Positions 53,906 through 63,563 of a DNA stretch of 64,000 bases are shown in pieces; positions within the stretch are counted from its first letter, which is position 1, and each line of letters starts with the position of its first letter. This stretch comes from Desulfobacteraceae bacterium. Lineage in GTDB: Bacteria > Desulfobacterota > Desulfobacteria > Desulfobacterales > SURF-7. The stretch spans positions 1 to 64,000 of the forward strand of contig QZKS01000054.1 in assembly GCA_003599865.1 (NCBI GenBank), in the 5' to 3' direction. Below the pieces are notes generated by a model. It ran no database searches. It saw only the letters and a list, made by a program, of their open reading frames with translations, and was not told where the DNA came from. Both the position numbers and the translations under genes were made by a program.

Positions 53906-54259
53906 TCATGACCAGAATTCAATGCGATTCCCTTCCGGATCATGGATATAAAACTGTCGGGATTTCCATACTGTTTTCAATGGTGACGGGTTCACCTTCC
54001 CGGCTGTCATATCGGCATGCAGCCGCCTGCTGTCTTCGACGTTGAGACTGATGGTGATCCCTTTTCCCTGGCTGGTTTTGATGGATGCCCTTTGCTCATC
54101 GGCAATGCTGACTCTTGATGCATCGTTCAGACGAAATTCAACAAACCAGTCGTTTGAAAACGTTACGGTAAGGTGCAGCACATTCTGATAAAAAGCAACG
54201 GTTTCCTTCCATTTTTGGCAATATAAGATGATATTTGTGCACTGAATATTCATACCCAT
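53906..54259 (-). CDS. VOC (glyoxalase/bleomycin-resistance) family protein
   Basis: The 117-residue protein is a single VOC unit pair: MGMNIQCTNIILYCQKWKE ... FYQNVL ... DWFVEFRLND, then FYIHDPEGNRIEFWS with the C-terminal metal Glu. ATG 54259 is chosen for AAGGAG seven bases upstream. It follows the flavodiiron gene after a 14-bp hairpin and may belong to the nitric-oxide operon. Its substrate is unknown. Confidence 0.82.
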   Translation of the reverse strand: MGMNIQCTNIILYCQKWKETVAFYQNVLHLTVTFSNDWFVEFRLNDASRVSIADEQRASIKTSQGKGITISLNVEDSRRLHADMTAGKVNPSPLKTVWKSRQFYIHDPEGNRIEFWS

Positions 54260-54280
54260 AACAAACTCCTTTGCCGCCGC

Positions 54281-54313
54281 ATCCAAATCCTGCAAAAAAT
54301 GCAGGATTTGGAT
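54281..54313. other. Hairpin between fprA and the VOC gene
   Basis: Fourteen paired bases (atccaaatcctgca with its complement) close on five bases. No T run follows on the minus strand. It may reduce downstream expression or protect the fprA message. Confidence 0.55.
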
Positions 54314-54320
54314 TTGCAGA

Positions 54321-55511
54321 TCATTGTATGGCTTTGGCGAATTCCTTTCCATACTCCCGGCATTGATCCGCACCTTTCGCATCCGGATTCCAGGTTATTT
54401 TCATTCCATCATCCGCGATGGCAAAGCCGGCCTCATGGAGCCGCTTTGTGATCACCGCCGGTGACTCCCCGCTCCATCCATAGCTGCCGAATGCCGCTGC
54501 TTTTTTACCGGCGAATTTCAGCCCGGAAACCTCCTCCAGCAGTGCTGCGATCGAGGTCAGCACACCGCGATTAATGGTGGGAGACCCGATCAAAATAGCT
54601 TTTGACTTGAAAATCTCCGTGATGATTTCATTTTTATCCGATTTCGCCGAATTGTATAATTTGACATTCAATGTTTCATTTTCCTCCCGGATCCCTCTTG
54701 CAATATTTTCGGCCATTTTCCGGGTGCTGTCCCACATGGTATCATAGATAATCGTAACCTGATTTTCCTGGTAGTTGTCCGCCCACGTGAGATATTTCTG
54801 CACAATCTGCACCGGATTGTCCCGCCAGATGACCCCGTGGCTGGGGCAGATGATATCCAGCGGCAGATTCAGGGAAAGAAACTCGTTGATTTTGCGGATA
54901 ACGAGCGGGCTGAAAGGCGTCAGGATATTCGCATAGTATTTCAGGGCCTCCGTAAACAGTTCTTCCTGATTTACCCGGTCATTGAACATGAATTCCGATG
55001 CATAGTGCTGCCCGAACGCATCATTGCTGAACAGGATGTTATCCCCTGTCAGATAGGTCATCATGCTGTCCGGCCAATGCAGCATGGGGGCTTCCACAAA
55101 TATCAGCTCCTTGCTGCCGAGACTCAGACGATCGCCGGTTTTGACGACCTTGAAATTCCAGTCTTCATGAAAATGTCCTTTGAATGATTTCAGCCCGTTT
55201 TTCGTACAGTAAACCGGTGTATCCGGGATCTGCCGCAGGAGTTCCGGAAGCGCACCGCTGTGGTCTATCTCCGCATGATTCGCAATAATATAGTCAATAC
55301 TATTGAGGTCGATTTCCGAAGCCAGATTCCGGACAAACTCCTTTTCATACGGTTTCCAGACCGTATCGATTAAAACGGTTTTTTCCTCTTTGATCAGGTA
55401 GGAGTTATACGTGGAGCCTTTAAACGTGGAGTATTCATCTCCATGGAATTTTCGCAGCTCCCAATCGGTCTTGCCTACCCAGTGTACATTGTTTTTGACG
55501 TTGATATTCAT
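54321..55511 (-). CDS. fprA: A-type flavodiiron protein (NO/O2 reductase)
   Basis: The 396-residue protein has a beta-lactamase-like domain with the diiron ligands H-A-E-I-D-H (residues near 79-84), a His in MLHWPDSM, Asp in FSNDAFG and His in CPSHGV, then a flavodoxin domain with the FMN loop YDTMWDSTRKMAENIA. Such proteins reduce NO to N2O or O2 to water in anaerobes. Control by a NorR homolog encoded next to it favours NO. AAGGAG precedes the ATG; it follows the hemerythrin gene by 18 bp. Confidence 0.93.
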   Translation of the reverse strand: MNINVKNNVHWVGKTDWELRKFHGDEYSTFKGSTYNSYLIKEEKTVLIDTVWKPYEKEFVRNLASEIDLNSIDYIIANHAEIDHSGALPELLRQIPDTPVYCTKNGLKSFKGHFHEDWNFKVVKTGDRLSLGSKELIFVEAPMLHWPDSMMTYLTGDNILFSNDAFGQHYASEFMFNDRVNQEELFTEALKYYANILTPFSPLVIRKINEFLSLNLPLDIICPSHGVIWRDNPVQIVQKYLTWADNYQENQVTIIYDTMWDSTRKMAENIARGIREENETLNVKLYNSAKSDKNEIITEIFKSKAILIGSPTINRGVLTSIAALLEEVSGLKFAGKKAAAFGSYGWSGESPAVITKRLHEAGFAIADDGMKITWNPDAKGADQCREYGKEFAKAIQ

Positions 55512-55529
55512 ACGCGCGTCTCCTTTTGT

Positions 55530-56084
55530 TTACAGATAAATGCTTTTCAATTGATCCAGCAGGCCATGCAGCTCCTCATGCCTGCCGGCACCGATCTTCT
55601 CAATCTCCAATTTCTGAAATGCCTTGTACAACTGTGATTGCTTATCAAATGAAAGGTTTGCTTCCGCAATGGGAAACAGAACCGTGTCTTCTTTTTCAAT
55701 ATGCGCTCTCAAAAGAGAAATATAGTTTGCGGCACTTTGATCGATCCGACCAACGGAATCCGGATTGCCTTTTTTCAACTGATCCAATCCTGCCTGCAAT
55801 TCCCGGATATATCCTCTGCCCTCATCGTGTTCCGCCAGCATGACGCCGATGGGTCCGCCATGTTTGCTGACGCCTATTTTCATCAGGGCCGGGAACAGCA
55901 GATCCTCTTCCTTTCCATGATGGCACTTGTCCACAAAAATTTTAAAAAATTCGACCAGCCGGCCCAGGTGTTCGACAACCTGCCCTTCCGGCACTTCCTT
56001 GATCCGATGAATCATCCGCTCCAATATGGATAATGTCATCAGGATGGCCTGGTGCTCATTTCTGAGTTCATTGATTGCGTCCAT
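55530..56084 (-). CDS. Hemerythrin-like (HHE) protein
   Basis: The 184-residue four-helix protein has the HHE iron-ligand motifs: NEHQAI near the start, KCHHGKEEDLLFP in helix 2-3, LAEHDEGR in the middle and AHIEKEDTVLFP in helix 4. Relatives bind O2 or NO or repair nitrosylated iron-sulfur clusters. It is the first gene after the sigma-54 promoter at 56128 and precedes fprA. AAAGGAG precedes the ATG. Confidence 0.88.
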   Translation of the reverse strand: MDAINELRNEHQAILMTLSILERMIHRIKEVPEGQVVEHLGRLVEFFKIFVDKCHHGKEEDLLFPALMKIGVSKHGGPIGVMLAEHDEGRGYIRELQAGLDQLKKGNPDSVGRIDQSAANYISLLRAHIEKEDTVLFPIAEANLSFDKQSQLYKAFQKLEIEKIGAGRHEELHGLLDQLKSIYL

Positions 56085-56127
56085 GATATTTTCTCCTTTC
56101 CATGAATAATCTTTTATTTTCTATATG

Positions 56128-56142
56128 GCAAGGGTTGTGCCA
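56128..56142 (-). promoter_or_regulatory. Sigma-54 promoter of the hemerythrin-fprA operon
   Basis: On the minus strand TGGCAC-AACCC-TTGC is an exact consensus match. It lies 44 bp upstream of the hemerythrin ATG. Confidence 0.92.
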
Positions 56143-56180
56143 TGCTGAAATTCTCATTTATTCAAACTGTTAAAATCAGT

Positions 56181-56241
56181 GTTATCCTATTGACAACATT
56201 TGCTGTTGCCATTTTCACAACAATGTTATAAAAAATACAAC
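56181..56241. promoter_or_regulatory. Three 17-bp NorR enhancer sites
   Basis: GTTATCCTATTGACAAC (56181-56197), GTTGCCATTTTCACAAC (56205-56221) and GTTATAAAAAATACAAC (56225-56241) share GTT at the left and ACAAC at the right, spaced 24 and 20 bp. They lie 40-100 bp upstream of the sigma-54 promoter and the third touches the norR start codon, which suggests autoregulation. Confidence 0.78.
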
Positions 56242-56242
56242 C

Positions 56243-57796
56243 ATGGACAATCTTGACGCCTTGACATCCATCAGCCTGAGCCTGACAACAGCGCTCTCCA
56301 CCCAGGATAAATACAACCGTCTGCTGGAAGCACTTTCCCCGGCAATTCCGTATGATGCAGCAGCCTTGCTGCGCCTGGAAAAAGACGAACTGATCCCGGT
56401 TGCAGCAAACGGACTATCCCAAAGCGCACTCGGCGTGCGGTATCGTCGCAAGGAACATCCGCGCCTGGATATCATTTGCAATTCCAAAAAACCGGTCCGG
56501 TTCCCGCCGGACAGCGCCCTGCCGGATCCTTTTGACGGACTGCTCATCAATGACAAAACACCGCTGGGCCGCGTCCATGATTGCCTGGGTTGTCCCTTGT
56601 TTGTTGCCGAAACGCTTGTGGGAATATTAACCGCCGATGCCATGAAAGCAGATGCGTTTCGTCATCTGGATCAGCGTTTTCTGCAGGCCGTATCCGCTCT
56701 TGCGGCAGCCCATATGCAAACAGCCGACCTGATTGAAGCGTTGGAGAAAAACGCACAGCGGCAGGGGCTCATCGCCAGGGATTTGATGCGGGATATTTAT
56801 CAGCGGCAGGGAGAACAAATCATTGGAACGAGCCGGGTGATCGAAGCACTGAAGAAGGAAATCGGACTGGTCGCCAAATCTGATTTCACCATACTCATCA
56901 CCGGAGAAACCGGGGTCGGCAAAGAGCTGGTTGCCAGGGCCATTCATTCCGCCTCCGGCCGCAGTCAGGAACCGATCCTCTATTTAAATTGCGCGGCCCT
57001 GCCGGAGACATTGGCGGAAAGTGAGCTTTTCGGTCATGTTCGCGGCGCCTTCACCGGAGCAAATCAGGATCGGGCCGGAAAGTTTGAACTGGCCGATGGC
57101 GGCACCTTGTTTCTGGATGAAATCGGCGAGCTTCCCATGTCCATTCAGGCCAAACTGCTTCGCGCCATTCAGGAAAGAGAAATTCAGCGCATCGGGTCCA
57201 ATCAGACCATTCATGTTGATGCAAGACTTCTGGCCGCGACCAACCGCAGGCTGGATCAGGAAGTGAAAAACGGAAAATTCAGGGCCGATCTTTTCCATCG
57301 CCTGCATGTGTATCCCCTGAGGGTGCCGCCACTGCGGGAAAGAGCCGAAGACATCCCGCTTCTGGCCGGTTATTTTTCCGATATCACCCGGCGGAAACTG
57401 GGTATCGGCATGATTCGATTTGATCCGGAAGCATTGGCGATATTGCAGACCTATGCATGGCCGGGAAATGTCCGGGAGCTGGAGAATGTCATCTCCAGGG
57501 CCATTTTAAAGGCCTCTGTTGACTCCGTGCCGTCGGAAACAATCCTGATCACCACAGCGCATATCGGCAAAGACCTGAAGCAGAGTGCGCCTGAACCGGA
57601 TTTCTCAGCCGCTGAACCGGATCAATCCGGCCTGAAAAATCAAACCCTGAACGAGGCGGTCAGGAATTATAAACGGCAAGTCATTATTCGATCGGTCAAC
57701 AGCCATAGCGGAAACTGGGCTGCGGCGGCGCGGGATCTGGGACTGCATCGCAGCAATCTGCATCATCTGGCAAAAAAACTGGGAATATCCCGATAG
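56243..57796 (+). CDS. norR: Nitric-oxide-responsive sigma-54 activator NorR
   Basis: The 517-residue protein has an N-terminal GAF domain, an AAA+ domain with GETGVGKE, GAFTGA and LFLDEIGELP, and a Fis-type HTH at the end (WAAAARDLGLHRSNLHHLAK). The GAF domain keeps the non-heme iron site of NorR: Cys114 in HDCLGCPLF and Asp132 in LTADAM fit E. coli Cys113 and Asp131. It is divergent from hemerythrin-fprA, with three repeated sites between. It would activate that operon when NO binds iron. Confidence 0.93.
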   Translation: MDNLDALTSISLSLTTALSTQDKYNRLLEALSPAIPYDAAALLRLEKDELIPVAANGLSQSALGVRYRRKEHPRLDIICNSKKPVRFPPDSALPDPFDGLLINDKTPLGRVHDCLGCPLFVAETLVGILTADAMKADAFRHLDQRFLQAVSALAAAHMQTADLIEALEKNAQRQGLIARDLMRDIYQRQGEQIIGTSRVIEALKKEIGLVAKSDFTILITGETGVGKELVARAIHSASGRSQEPILYLNCAALPETLAESELFGHVRGAFTGANQDRAGKFELADGGTLFLDEIGELPMSIQAKLLRAIQEREIQRIGSNQTIHVDARLLAATNRRLDQEVKNGKFRADLFHRLHVYPLRVPPLRERAEDIPLLAGYFSDITRRKLGIGMIRFDPEALAILQTYAWPGNVRELENVISRAILKASVDSVPSETILITTAHIGKDLKQSAPEPDFSAAEPDQSGLKNQTLNEAVRNYKRQVIIRSVNSHSGNWAAAARDLGLHRSNLHHLAKKLGISR

Positions 57797-57815
57797 CTTA
57801 AATCGTTACCGGAAC

Positions 57816-57850
57816 TTCACCATTCCGACACTCCGGTGAAAATCAGTCCG
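57816..57850. repeat. Intergenic repeat, copy B
   Basis: It matches copy A at 16171-16205 over about 35 bases, including the shared core CACTCCGGTGAAAA. It lies between the convergent norR and exchanger genes. Confidence 0.6.
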
Positions 57851-57855
57851 GCGGT

Positions 57856-58836
57856 TCATGATGAATGATGGATCACGCTGCCGATCAGATAGGCCGTATA
57901 CCCCACATAAACCGCCATCAGCGCAGCACCTTCAATCCGGTTTATACGCCCCTGTCTGCCTTTAAACCCGTATCCGAATATGAAAAGCGAAACCGTGAGC
58001 GCTCCCATAACGACCATGTCCCGTGACAGTGTTTCCGGTTCAACCGGAAAGGGTTGTATCGTTCCGGCTATGCCGACAACAGCCAGCGTGTTGAACAGAT
58101 TGGAGCCGAGAATGTTTCCCAGCGCAATATCGTGCTCACCCTTTCGTGCTGCCATAACCGAAGATGCCAGTTCCGGCAGGGAAGTACCAAGCGCGACGAT
58201 CGTCAAGCCGATGACCATATCGCTTATCCCGAAAATCTGTGCTATTTCCACCGCCCCCCACACCAGAATGCGGGAACTGACAATCAGCAGCACCAGACCG
58301 GCCGCCATCCAGAAAACAGCACGTTTAATCGGCATCGCTTTTTCAGCCGTCTCTGCTTCCACCTCTTTTGCCAGAGAGTCGGTTTTCCGTTTCAATCCCT
58401 GATAAACGGTCCATGCCATCAGGCCGCCGAATACCCACAACAGGAGAATTGCATCCAGCCTTGTTAAGTCAAGGTCTGCAATCAGTACGACGGTGAGCAG
58501 GGTCACAAAGGCCAGTATGGGCAGCTCTTTGCGCAATACCGTCGAATGTACCATGATCGGGTTTATCAGAGCAGTCACGCCCAGAATCAGGGCAATGTTG
58601 ACGATATTCGATCCATATGCGTTACCAAGGGCAATCCCCGGGCTGCCCTCCAGAGCGGCCAGCGCCGAAACGAGCATTTCCGGTGCGGAGGTTCCAAACC
58701 CCACAATCACCATACCGATCAACAACGGCGACATCCCGAAATGACGTGCCGTAGCGGCGGAGCCTTCCACAAAACGGTCTGCACTCCAAACCAGGAGGAC
58801 AAGGCCTGCCATTACCACCAAAAGGGCTGTTACCAT
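57856..58836 (-). CDS. Na+/Ca2+ exchanger family (YrbG-like) membrane protein
   Basis: The 326-residue protein has ten hydrophobic segments in two inverted halves, each with the CaCA alpha repeat: GFGTSAPEMLVSALAA ... GNAYGSNIVN and ALGTSLPELASSVMAA ... GNILGSNLFN. These acidic residues bind Ca2+ or Na+. It exports calcium or other cations. It stands alone between norR and the Wadjet genes. Confidence 0.93.
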   Translation of the reverse strand: MVTALLVVMAGLVLLVWSADRFVEGSAATARHFGMSPLLIGMVIVGFGTSAPEMLVSALAALEGSPGIALGNAYGSNIVNIALILGVTALINPIMVHSTVLRKELPILAFVTLLTVVLIADLDLTRLDAILLLWVFGGLMAWTVYQGLKRKTDSLAKEVEAETAEKAMPIKRAVFWMAAGLVLLIVSSRILVWGAVEIAQIFGISDMVIGLTIVALGTSLPELASSVMAARKGEHDIALGNILGSNLFNTLAVVGIAGTIQPFPVEPETLSRDMVVMGALTVSLFIFGYGFKGRQGRINRIEGAALMAVYVGYTAYLIGSVIHHSS

Positions 58837-59025
58837 TTTATTCCTTCATTCCATTCCCTGTTCATTCCGAGTTTCCGGTTCCATTGCATCTTTTATATCA
58901 GACCTCCGAATTCCGACCGCCTTTCCCGTTTTTCTTGCTTTTGTCATAAGCGTTTCGGATTCATCAATATTGATGCCGCATCGATTGCAGATTCCGGAAT
59001 AGCCCTGACAGGATTTTCCAGAAAT

Positions 59026-60201
59026 TCACAACCGCCGGAGAAAATCAAGCAGAAAATCAAACCCAATCCTCTCTTGCTCAAGCCGAATTCGGTCACCCCA
59101 ATGGTTCCGGCGCAGCTGATCGTAAAGAATGCTTTCCTCGGTATTCAACCGCGATAGGTTCCCTGTTTCAGGCTGCGCCTCAACTCCCCAGAGAGGCTGA
59201 TGGTCCAGGAGTGTCTGCCGATCCATGAGAAAAGACGTGGTGTGGGGAAAAAACCCGCGCAACTGATTGAGAATGGCAAAGCCGTGGGTATCGATATCTC
59301 CCCAATAGTGGATTTCCTTCAGCTTCAACCAGGGTACGGCAGCGAGATTGTCAAAACCGTATCCCGCCCCGAAAATCACCATCGCATCAGGAACATCCGG
59401 GAAAGCCAGAAAATTGATTTCATTTTCGGTGATGAACACTTTCGATACCGGCAACTCCAGTGATGAGAAGGAGGCCTGAGTCAGGGTGATATCCTGATCG
59501 GACTCCACCCCCAACAGCCTGATATTTGGGTCCAACACCCGAAAGCGTACCCGTGAAGGTTTATCCAGAAAGCCATAACGGCGGCAGAATCCACCAACGC
59601 CTGTGTATGTTCCATCAATGGCTTCCTCCGGCAGGACAAGATCAAGAAGTTCCGCCAACACGCCTCGATGCCCTTCAATCAACTTGGTATGGACTCCCGG
59701 CAAATCAATCTGGCGCGGATAAATCGCGGGGCGAGGATGCTTGAGCAGCCAGGCGACAATCGCCAGCAGGAGCGGCCAGTCTTCGGCCAATCCCAAAACC
59801 CGCAACGGGCGCTTTGCCACCCAGGGGACCAATTCGGGCTGCCTCTCCCCGGTAAGTTCAACCAACGTTGCAAACTGCTCCGCCGCCCTGCGCTTGCCGA
59901 TCAGTCCAATTGCATCCTCTATCGTATCAATCCAGATTTCCGAAGGGATTTCATTGACCCCAAGGACGCGGTGGTTGACGCTGCGCCATTCGATCCGATA
60001 AGGACCGGCGGCTGCGGACAATTGGGCAATCCAGTCGCGCACCTCGGGAAAACATTCGCTCAGTTCCCGGGAATCAGGACATTTGAGCATCAGACGCCTG
60101 GGGAAAATCAACTCACCGCCAGATAAGGAAGCAAGCAGCAAGCCGCGATCCCAGAGTTTTTGAACCTGTGCTTTGAGATCAGCCGGAGTCGTCCACTTCA
60201 T
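59026..60201 (-). CDS. jetD: Wadjet system nuclease subunit JetD
   Basis: The 391-residue protein has the DUF3322 N-terminal part and the DUF2220 C-terminal toprim-like part: ITENEINFLAFP, IFGAGYGFDNLA and YWGDIDTHGFAILNQLR (Asp-x-Asp metal site). JetD cuts DNA extruded by JetABC in plasmid defence. Its ATG overlaps the jetC stop by four bases. The C-terminus FDFLLDFLRRL is complete, so the subunit is intact. Confidence 0.93.
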   Translation of the reverse strand: MKWTTPADLKAQVQKLWDRGLLLASLSGGELIFPRRLMLKCPDSRELSECFPEVRDWIAQLSAAAGPYRIEWRSVNHRVLGVNEIPSEIWIDTIEDAIGLIGKRRAAEQFATLVELTGERQPELVPWVAKRPLRVLGLAEDWPLLLAIVAWLLKHPRPAIYPRQIDLPGVHTKLIEGHRGVLAELLDLVLPEEAIDGTYTGVGGFCRRYGFLDKPSRVRFRVLDPNIRLLGVESDQDITLTQASFSSLELPVSKVFITENEINFLAFPDVPDAMVIFGAGYGFDNLAAVPWLKLKEIHYWGDIDTHGFAILNQLRGFFPHTTSFLMDRQTLLDHQPLWGVEAQPETGNLSRLNTEESILYDQLRRNHWGDRIRLEQERIGFDFLLDFLRRL

Positions 60202-63200
60202 CCTTGCATCCTTTGCTTCTCGGCCCGATATTCCTCGATGCTCAGGTTGCGCAGGACAGAATTGCGACCGTCTTCATTGTGAACAAACCCGACGCCGGCG
60301 ACAAAAGGCTCGATAATATGGATCTTCTGCAGCGGCGTGACGATCAGCAGTTGCAGATTGAGTTGCGCGAAAAGCTGCAAACCATATTGAGCCGATTCAT
60401 CGGAACCGCGTCCGAAAGCCTCGTCGATCACTACGAAGCGGAAAGAACGCGAGCGCACCGCTCCCCATTCCAAACCAAACTGATATGCCAGGCTGGCGGC
60501 AAGTACGGTATAGGCCAGCTTTTCCTTCTGTCCACCCGATTTCCCGCCGGAATCCGCATAATGTTCATGCTCGGTGTTGTCTTCACGCCAGCGCTCGCTG
60601 GCCGCAAAAATGAACCAGTTGCGCACATCGGTCACCTTGGACGTCCAGCGCCGATCCAGATCGGAGTGTTCCTCCCGGCCTCGGAACCGTTCGATGATTC
60701 GTTTCACCTGCAGGAATTTTGCTTCCGAATACTGCGCATCCTCCGAGCCGGTAAGCGCCCCTTCCGTACAGGCTCGGAGCTCGGACTGGAAGTCACGGAT
60801 GTCGGCGTCGAGATTCATCTGCGCTTCGAGGCTGATGTAGCGGCCATGGTTGTAATCAATCCGGGTGAGAGATTCGTTGATCCGGGCAATGCGCTCCTTG
60901 ATGGTTTCCCGTTCGCGGGCCAGCTGGGATTGAAAATTCGCCACCTCCCGGATGGTATTCTCATTCAGGAGTTCCTTGAAACGCCCTTCAAAACGAGGCA
61001 GGTCGTCAGCCTGAAGTTGATCCAGCATCGATTTGAATTCAGGTCCGGCAGCGATATTGACATCCACATCCCGGGTTTCCAATGGCCAGTCCTTTTTATA
61101 CTCGGCCATCGCTTTGATAATTTTTTCGCTCAGCCGAGTAAGCTTTTTATCTTCAGCATCAATTTTACCCGTCAGCCAGTCGCGCATATCACGCTCACGA
61201 TTGTCACAGGATTCAACCGTCAGCAACTGGCTGCCGAGCGATTCCTCACGCATGCCTTCCAGCATGGCAAATCGCCGGACAGTATCCTCTGCTGTTTCAG
61301 CCAACAGCGCTTGCGCCTGTTGCTGCAGTTCTTTCGCAGCACTGATTTTTTGTTCGGTCTTCGAGCGCTTGTCCTTCCGCTCGTCAAGCTGACCCTCCGT
61401 TTTCCTCAACGCGTCTTCGAGTTCGGCCAATTTCGCCGTGAGGGTTTTGAGCAGATCGGAAGTGGCCTCAAGCTCACGTTTCTCCGTTTCCAGCCTGGCG
61501 ATAGCCACCGCAACGGGTTTCCAGTCAAAATCACGGAAGTCGTTGTATTCTCCCAGCTTCGAGAGTATCGAAAGACGCTCCTTGAGGGCTGACTGTTCCT
61601 TCTGCAACGTACTGATGCGTCCGGCAATCTCAGCAAGCTGTGTTTCCTGCTGCTTGGCTTCCTTTTCCAATGCCGCGATTTTTTCGGCATTGCTCCACCC
61701 GAGAACATAGCGCCGCCGGTCATCGAGACGATGCCGGTCATCCTTTTCATGGCGCTCCCCTGGTGCCTTGATCTGCCCTGCCCGGGTGATGGCTCGGGTT
61801 TCGCGACGAAACTGTTCCTGGTTCGCGCAACAGGCCAGATCAAAGCGATGTGCCACCTCCCGTTCGATCCAGTCGTAAAAGAGTGAATCGGGTTTGACCT
61901 GCAGCTTGCGTACCAGGGAATCGGAATGAAGCGGCGGAAGCTCGGTACGCGCCCCTTCACGCACCCGGAAATAAACCAGCCTCCCTCGCAGATGCGTGCG
62001 GTCAACCCATTCAGCCACCTTGGCGTAATATCGATCCGGAACCAGCAGAGACAGTCCGAAACCGTGAAGCAGCCGTTCGATCGCTCCTTCCCAGTCGCGC
62101 TCATCCTCGCGAACCCGCAGCAACTCACCGGCAAACGGCATCTCTTCCTCGGCCAAATCCAGCGCCTGGCACAGGGAACGCCGCATGGCGATCTGTTTTT
62201 CATCGATATTGCTGACGCGGGATTTCAAGCCCGCGATTTCATTTTTCAACTGATCGTATTCCTGGCGCCCTTGTTCAAATTCGACTTGGGCCTGAGTTCG
62301 ATCATTCTGAGTCTTCGCTTCAGCTTCTTCGGCAGTTTCACGCAAAGCCACAGTATATGAGCGCTGCCGAAGAAATTCTTCCTGGGTCGCGGCAGGGTGT
62401 TCCCCTATTGAGCGCACCAGTTCCTCATAACGAGAGGCTTTCCGCTTACGGCGTTCGAGCTCAATCTGTTTCTGCAGGATTTCCGCGCCGATACTCTCGA
62501 TCCGATCCCCGCCGTTTTCCGCGACGCTGCGGCGAAGCTCGCGCTCCTGTCCCTGCTGGGTACGCCGCGTCTCCTCCAGCTGCTCGATGGTAACCCGGTG
62601 CCCTGTCAAATCTTCATTCAGCGAGATGAGACGTTTCTCCAGTAGATCCAGTTTCATGGTGGCAAACCAGGGGCGCAGGGCATCTCGACAGGCACGCAAA
62701 TTTTCCGCCGTTTGCCTCAGTTCCTGATGGCGTTCACAGTCGGCCACCAGAGGCGCAAGCATTTCGATCTGCCGTTTGGCCTTGAGAACCGACTCGTGAG
62801 CCCGGTTGAGATTTTCGAAGTGTCCAATCAGGGCTGATATACGCGGTGCGACATCAAAAGGCTCAAGCATGTGGCTACGCACGAAGTCGGTCAGATTCCC
62901 GACGGACTTAAGGGATACGGTCTGATGGAACAGATCCAGCGCCTGCTCGTTGTCGATGCCAAAACGACGACGGAACCATGAGCCATAGGATGGAAATCTG
63001 TCAAACAGTTCGACCCCGATTGAACGCAGCTGCTTGCGCAGACCGACCATTTCGCTGCCGAATCCGGAAAAATCAGACGCAATGGAAAGATCGCGTTCGC
63101 AGGCTGCATACAGGCGGGCCGGTTGCGCGTTTGTTTCCTTCATCCAGAAGACTTGGGCCAAGGTGACGGTTTTGTTGTATCCGGCGTTGTAGAAAACACC

Positions 63201-63563
63201 GAGGATCACCGAATAACTGTTGAAGTCACGCAGTGCGACCGGCTTGGCGCTGCCAAAGGTTTCCTGTCGCTCCGATTTATAATAGCCGAGCACATAAGAG
63301 CGCAGCGACCGTTCGCGGGTGTCGGCTCCAGCCGCCTTGTTGTAGGCAACCCGATGACTCGGCACCAGCAAGGTGGTGACGGCATCCACCAGGGTCGATT
63401 TCCCCGAACCGATATCCCCGGTAAGGAGACTGTTTTTCCCATCCAGGTGCAATGTCCAGACCCGGCCATCAAAGGTCCCCCAGTTGAAGACCTCCAGCCG
63501 TTGCAGGCGAAATCCGGCCAGCCGATCATCGGCGATAAATTCCAACTCAAGCTGCTCAGCCAT
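60198..63563 (-). CDS. jetC: Wadjet system SMC-like ATPase JetC
   Basis: The 1121-residue SMC/MukB-like protein has Walker [10 protein letters not shown] near residue 44, long coiled coils, the signature [11 protein letters not shown] and Walker [13 protein letters not shown]. It is the loop-extruding motor of the JetABCD complex that recognises small circular DNA. ATG 63563 (MAEQLELEF) is preferred because GGAG lies six bases upstream; ATG 63569 is possible. It overlaps jetB by eight bases. Confidence 0.93.
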   Translation of the reverse strand: MAEQLELEFIADDRLAGFRLQRLEVFNWGTFDGRVWTLHLDGKNSLLTGDIGSGKSTLVDAVTTLLVPSHRVAYNKAAGADTRERSLRSYVLGYYKSERQETFGSAKPVALRDFNSYSVILGVFYNAGYNKTVTLAQVFWMKETNAQPARLYAACERDLSIASDFSGFGSEMVGLRKQLRSIGVELFDRFPSYGSWFRRRFGIDNEQALDLFHQTVSLKSVGNLTDFVRSHMLEPFDVAPRISALIGHFENLNRAHESVLKAKRQIEMLAPLVADCERHQELRQTAENLRACRDALRPWFATMKLDLLEKRLISLNEDLTGHRVTIEQLEETRRTQQGQERELRRSVAENGGDRIESIGAEILQKQIELERRKRKASRYEELVRSIGEHPAATQEEFLRQRSYTVALRETAEEAEAKTQNDRTQAQVEFEQGRQEYDQLKNEIAGLKSRVSNIDEKQIAMRRSLCQALDLAEEEMPFAGELLRVREDERDWEGAIERLLHGFGLSLLVPDRYYAKVAEWVDRTHLRGRLVYFRVREGARTELPPLHSDSLVRKLQVKPDSLFYDWIEREVAHRFDLACCANQEQFRRETRAITRAGQIKAPGERHEKDDRHRLDDRRRYVLGWSNAEKIAALEKEAKQQETQLAEIAGRISTLQKEQSALKERLSILSKLGEYNDFRDFDWKPVAVAIARLETEKRELEATSDLLKTLTAKLAELEDALRKTEGQLDERKDKRSKTEQKISAAKELQQQAQALLAETAEDTVRRFAMLEGMREESLGSQLLTVESCDNRERDMRDWLTGKIDAEDKKLTRLSEKIIKAMAEYKKDWPLETRDVDVNIAAGPEFKSMLDQLQADDLPRFEGRFKELLNENTIREVANFQSQLARERETIKERIARINESLTRIDYNHGRYISLEAQMNLDADIRDFQSELRACTEGALTGSEDAQYSEAKFLQVKRIIERFRGREEHSDLDRRWTSKVTDVRNWFIFAASERWREDNTEHEHYADSGGKSGGQKEKLAYTVLAASLAYQFGLEWGAVRSRSFRFVVIDEAFGRGSDESAQYGLQLFAQLNLQLLIVTPLQKIHIIEPFVAGVGFVHNEDGRNSVLRNLSIEEYRAEKQRMQG

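Noticed and set aside
60204-61592. Long open frame antisense to jetC
   Set aside because: It lies opposite the signature and Walker B part of an SMC-type ATPase and has no own features.
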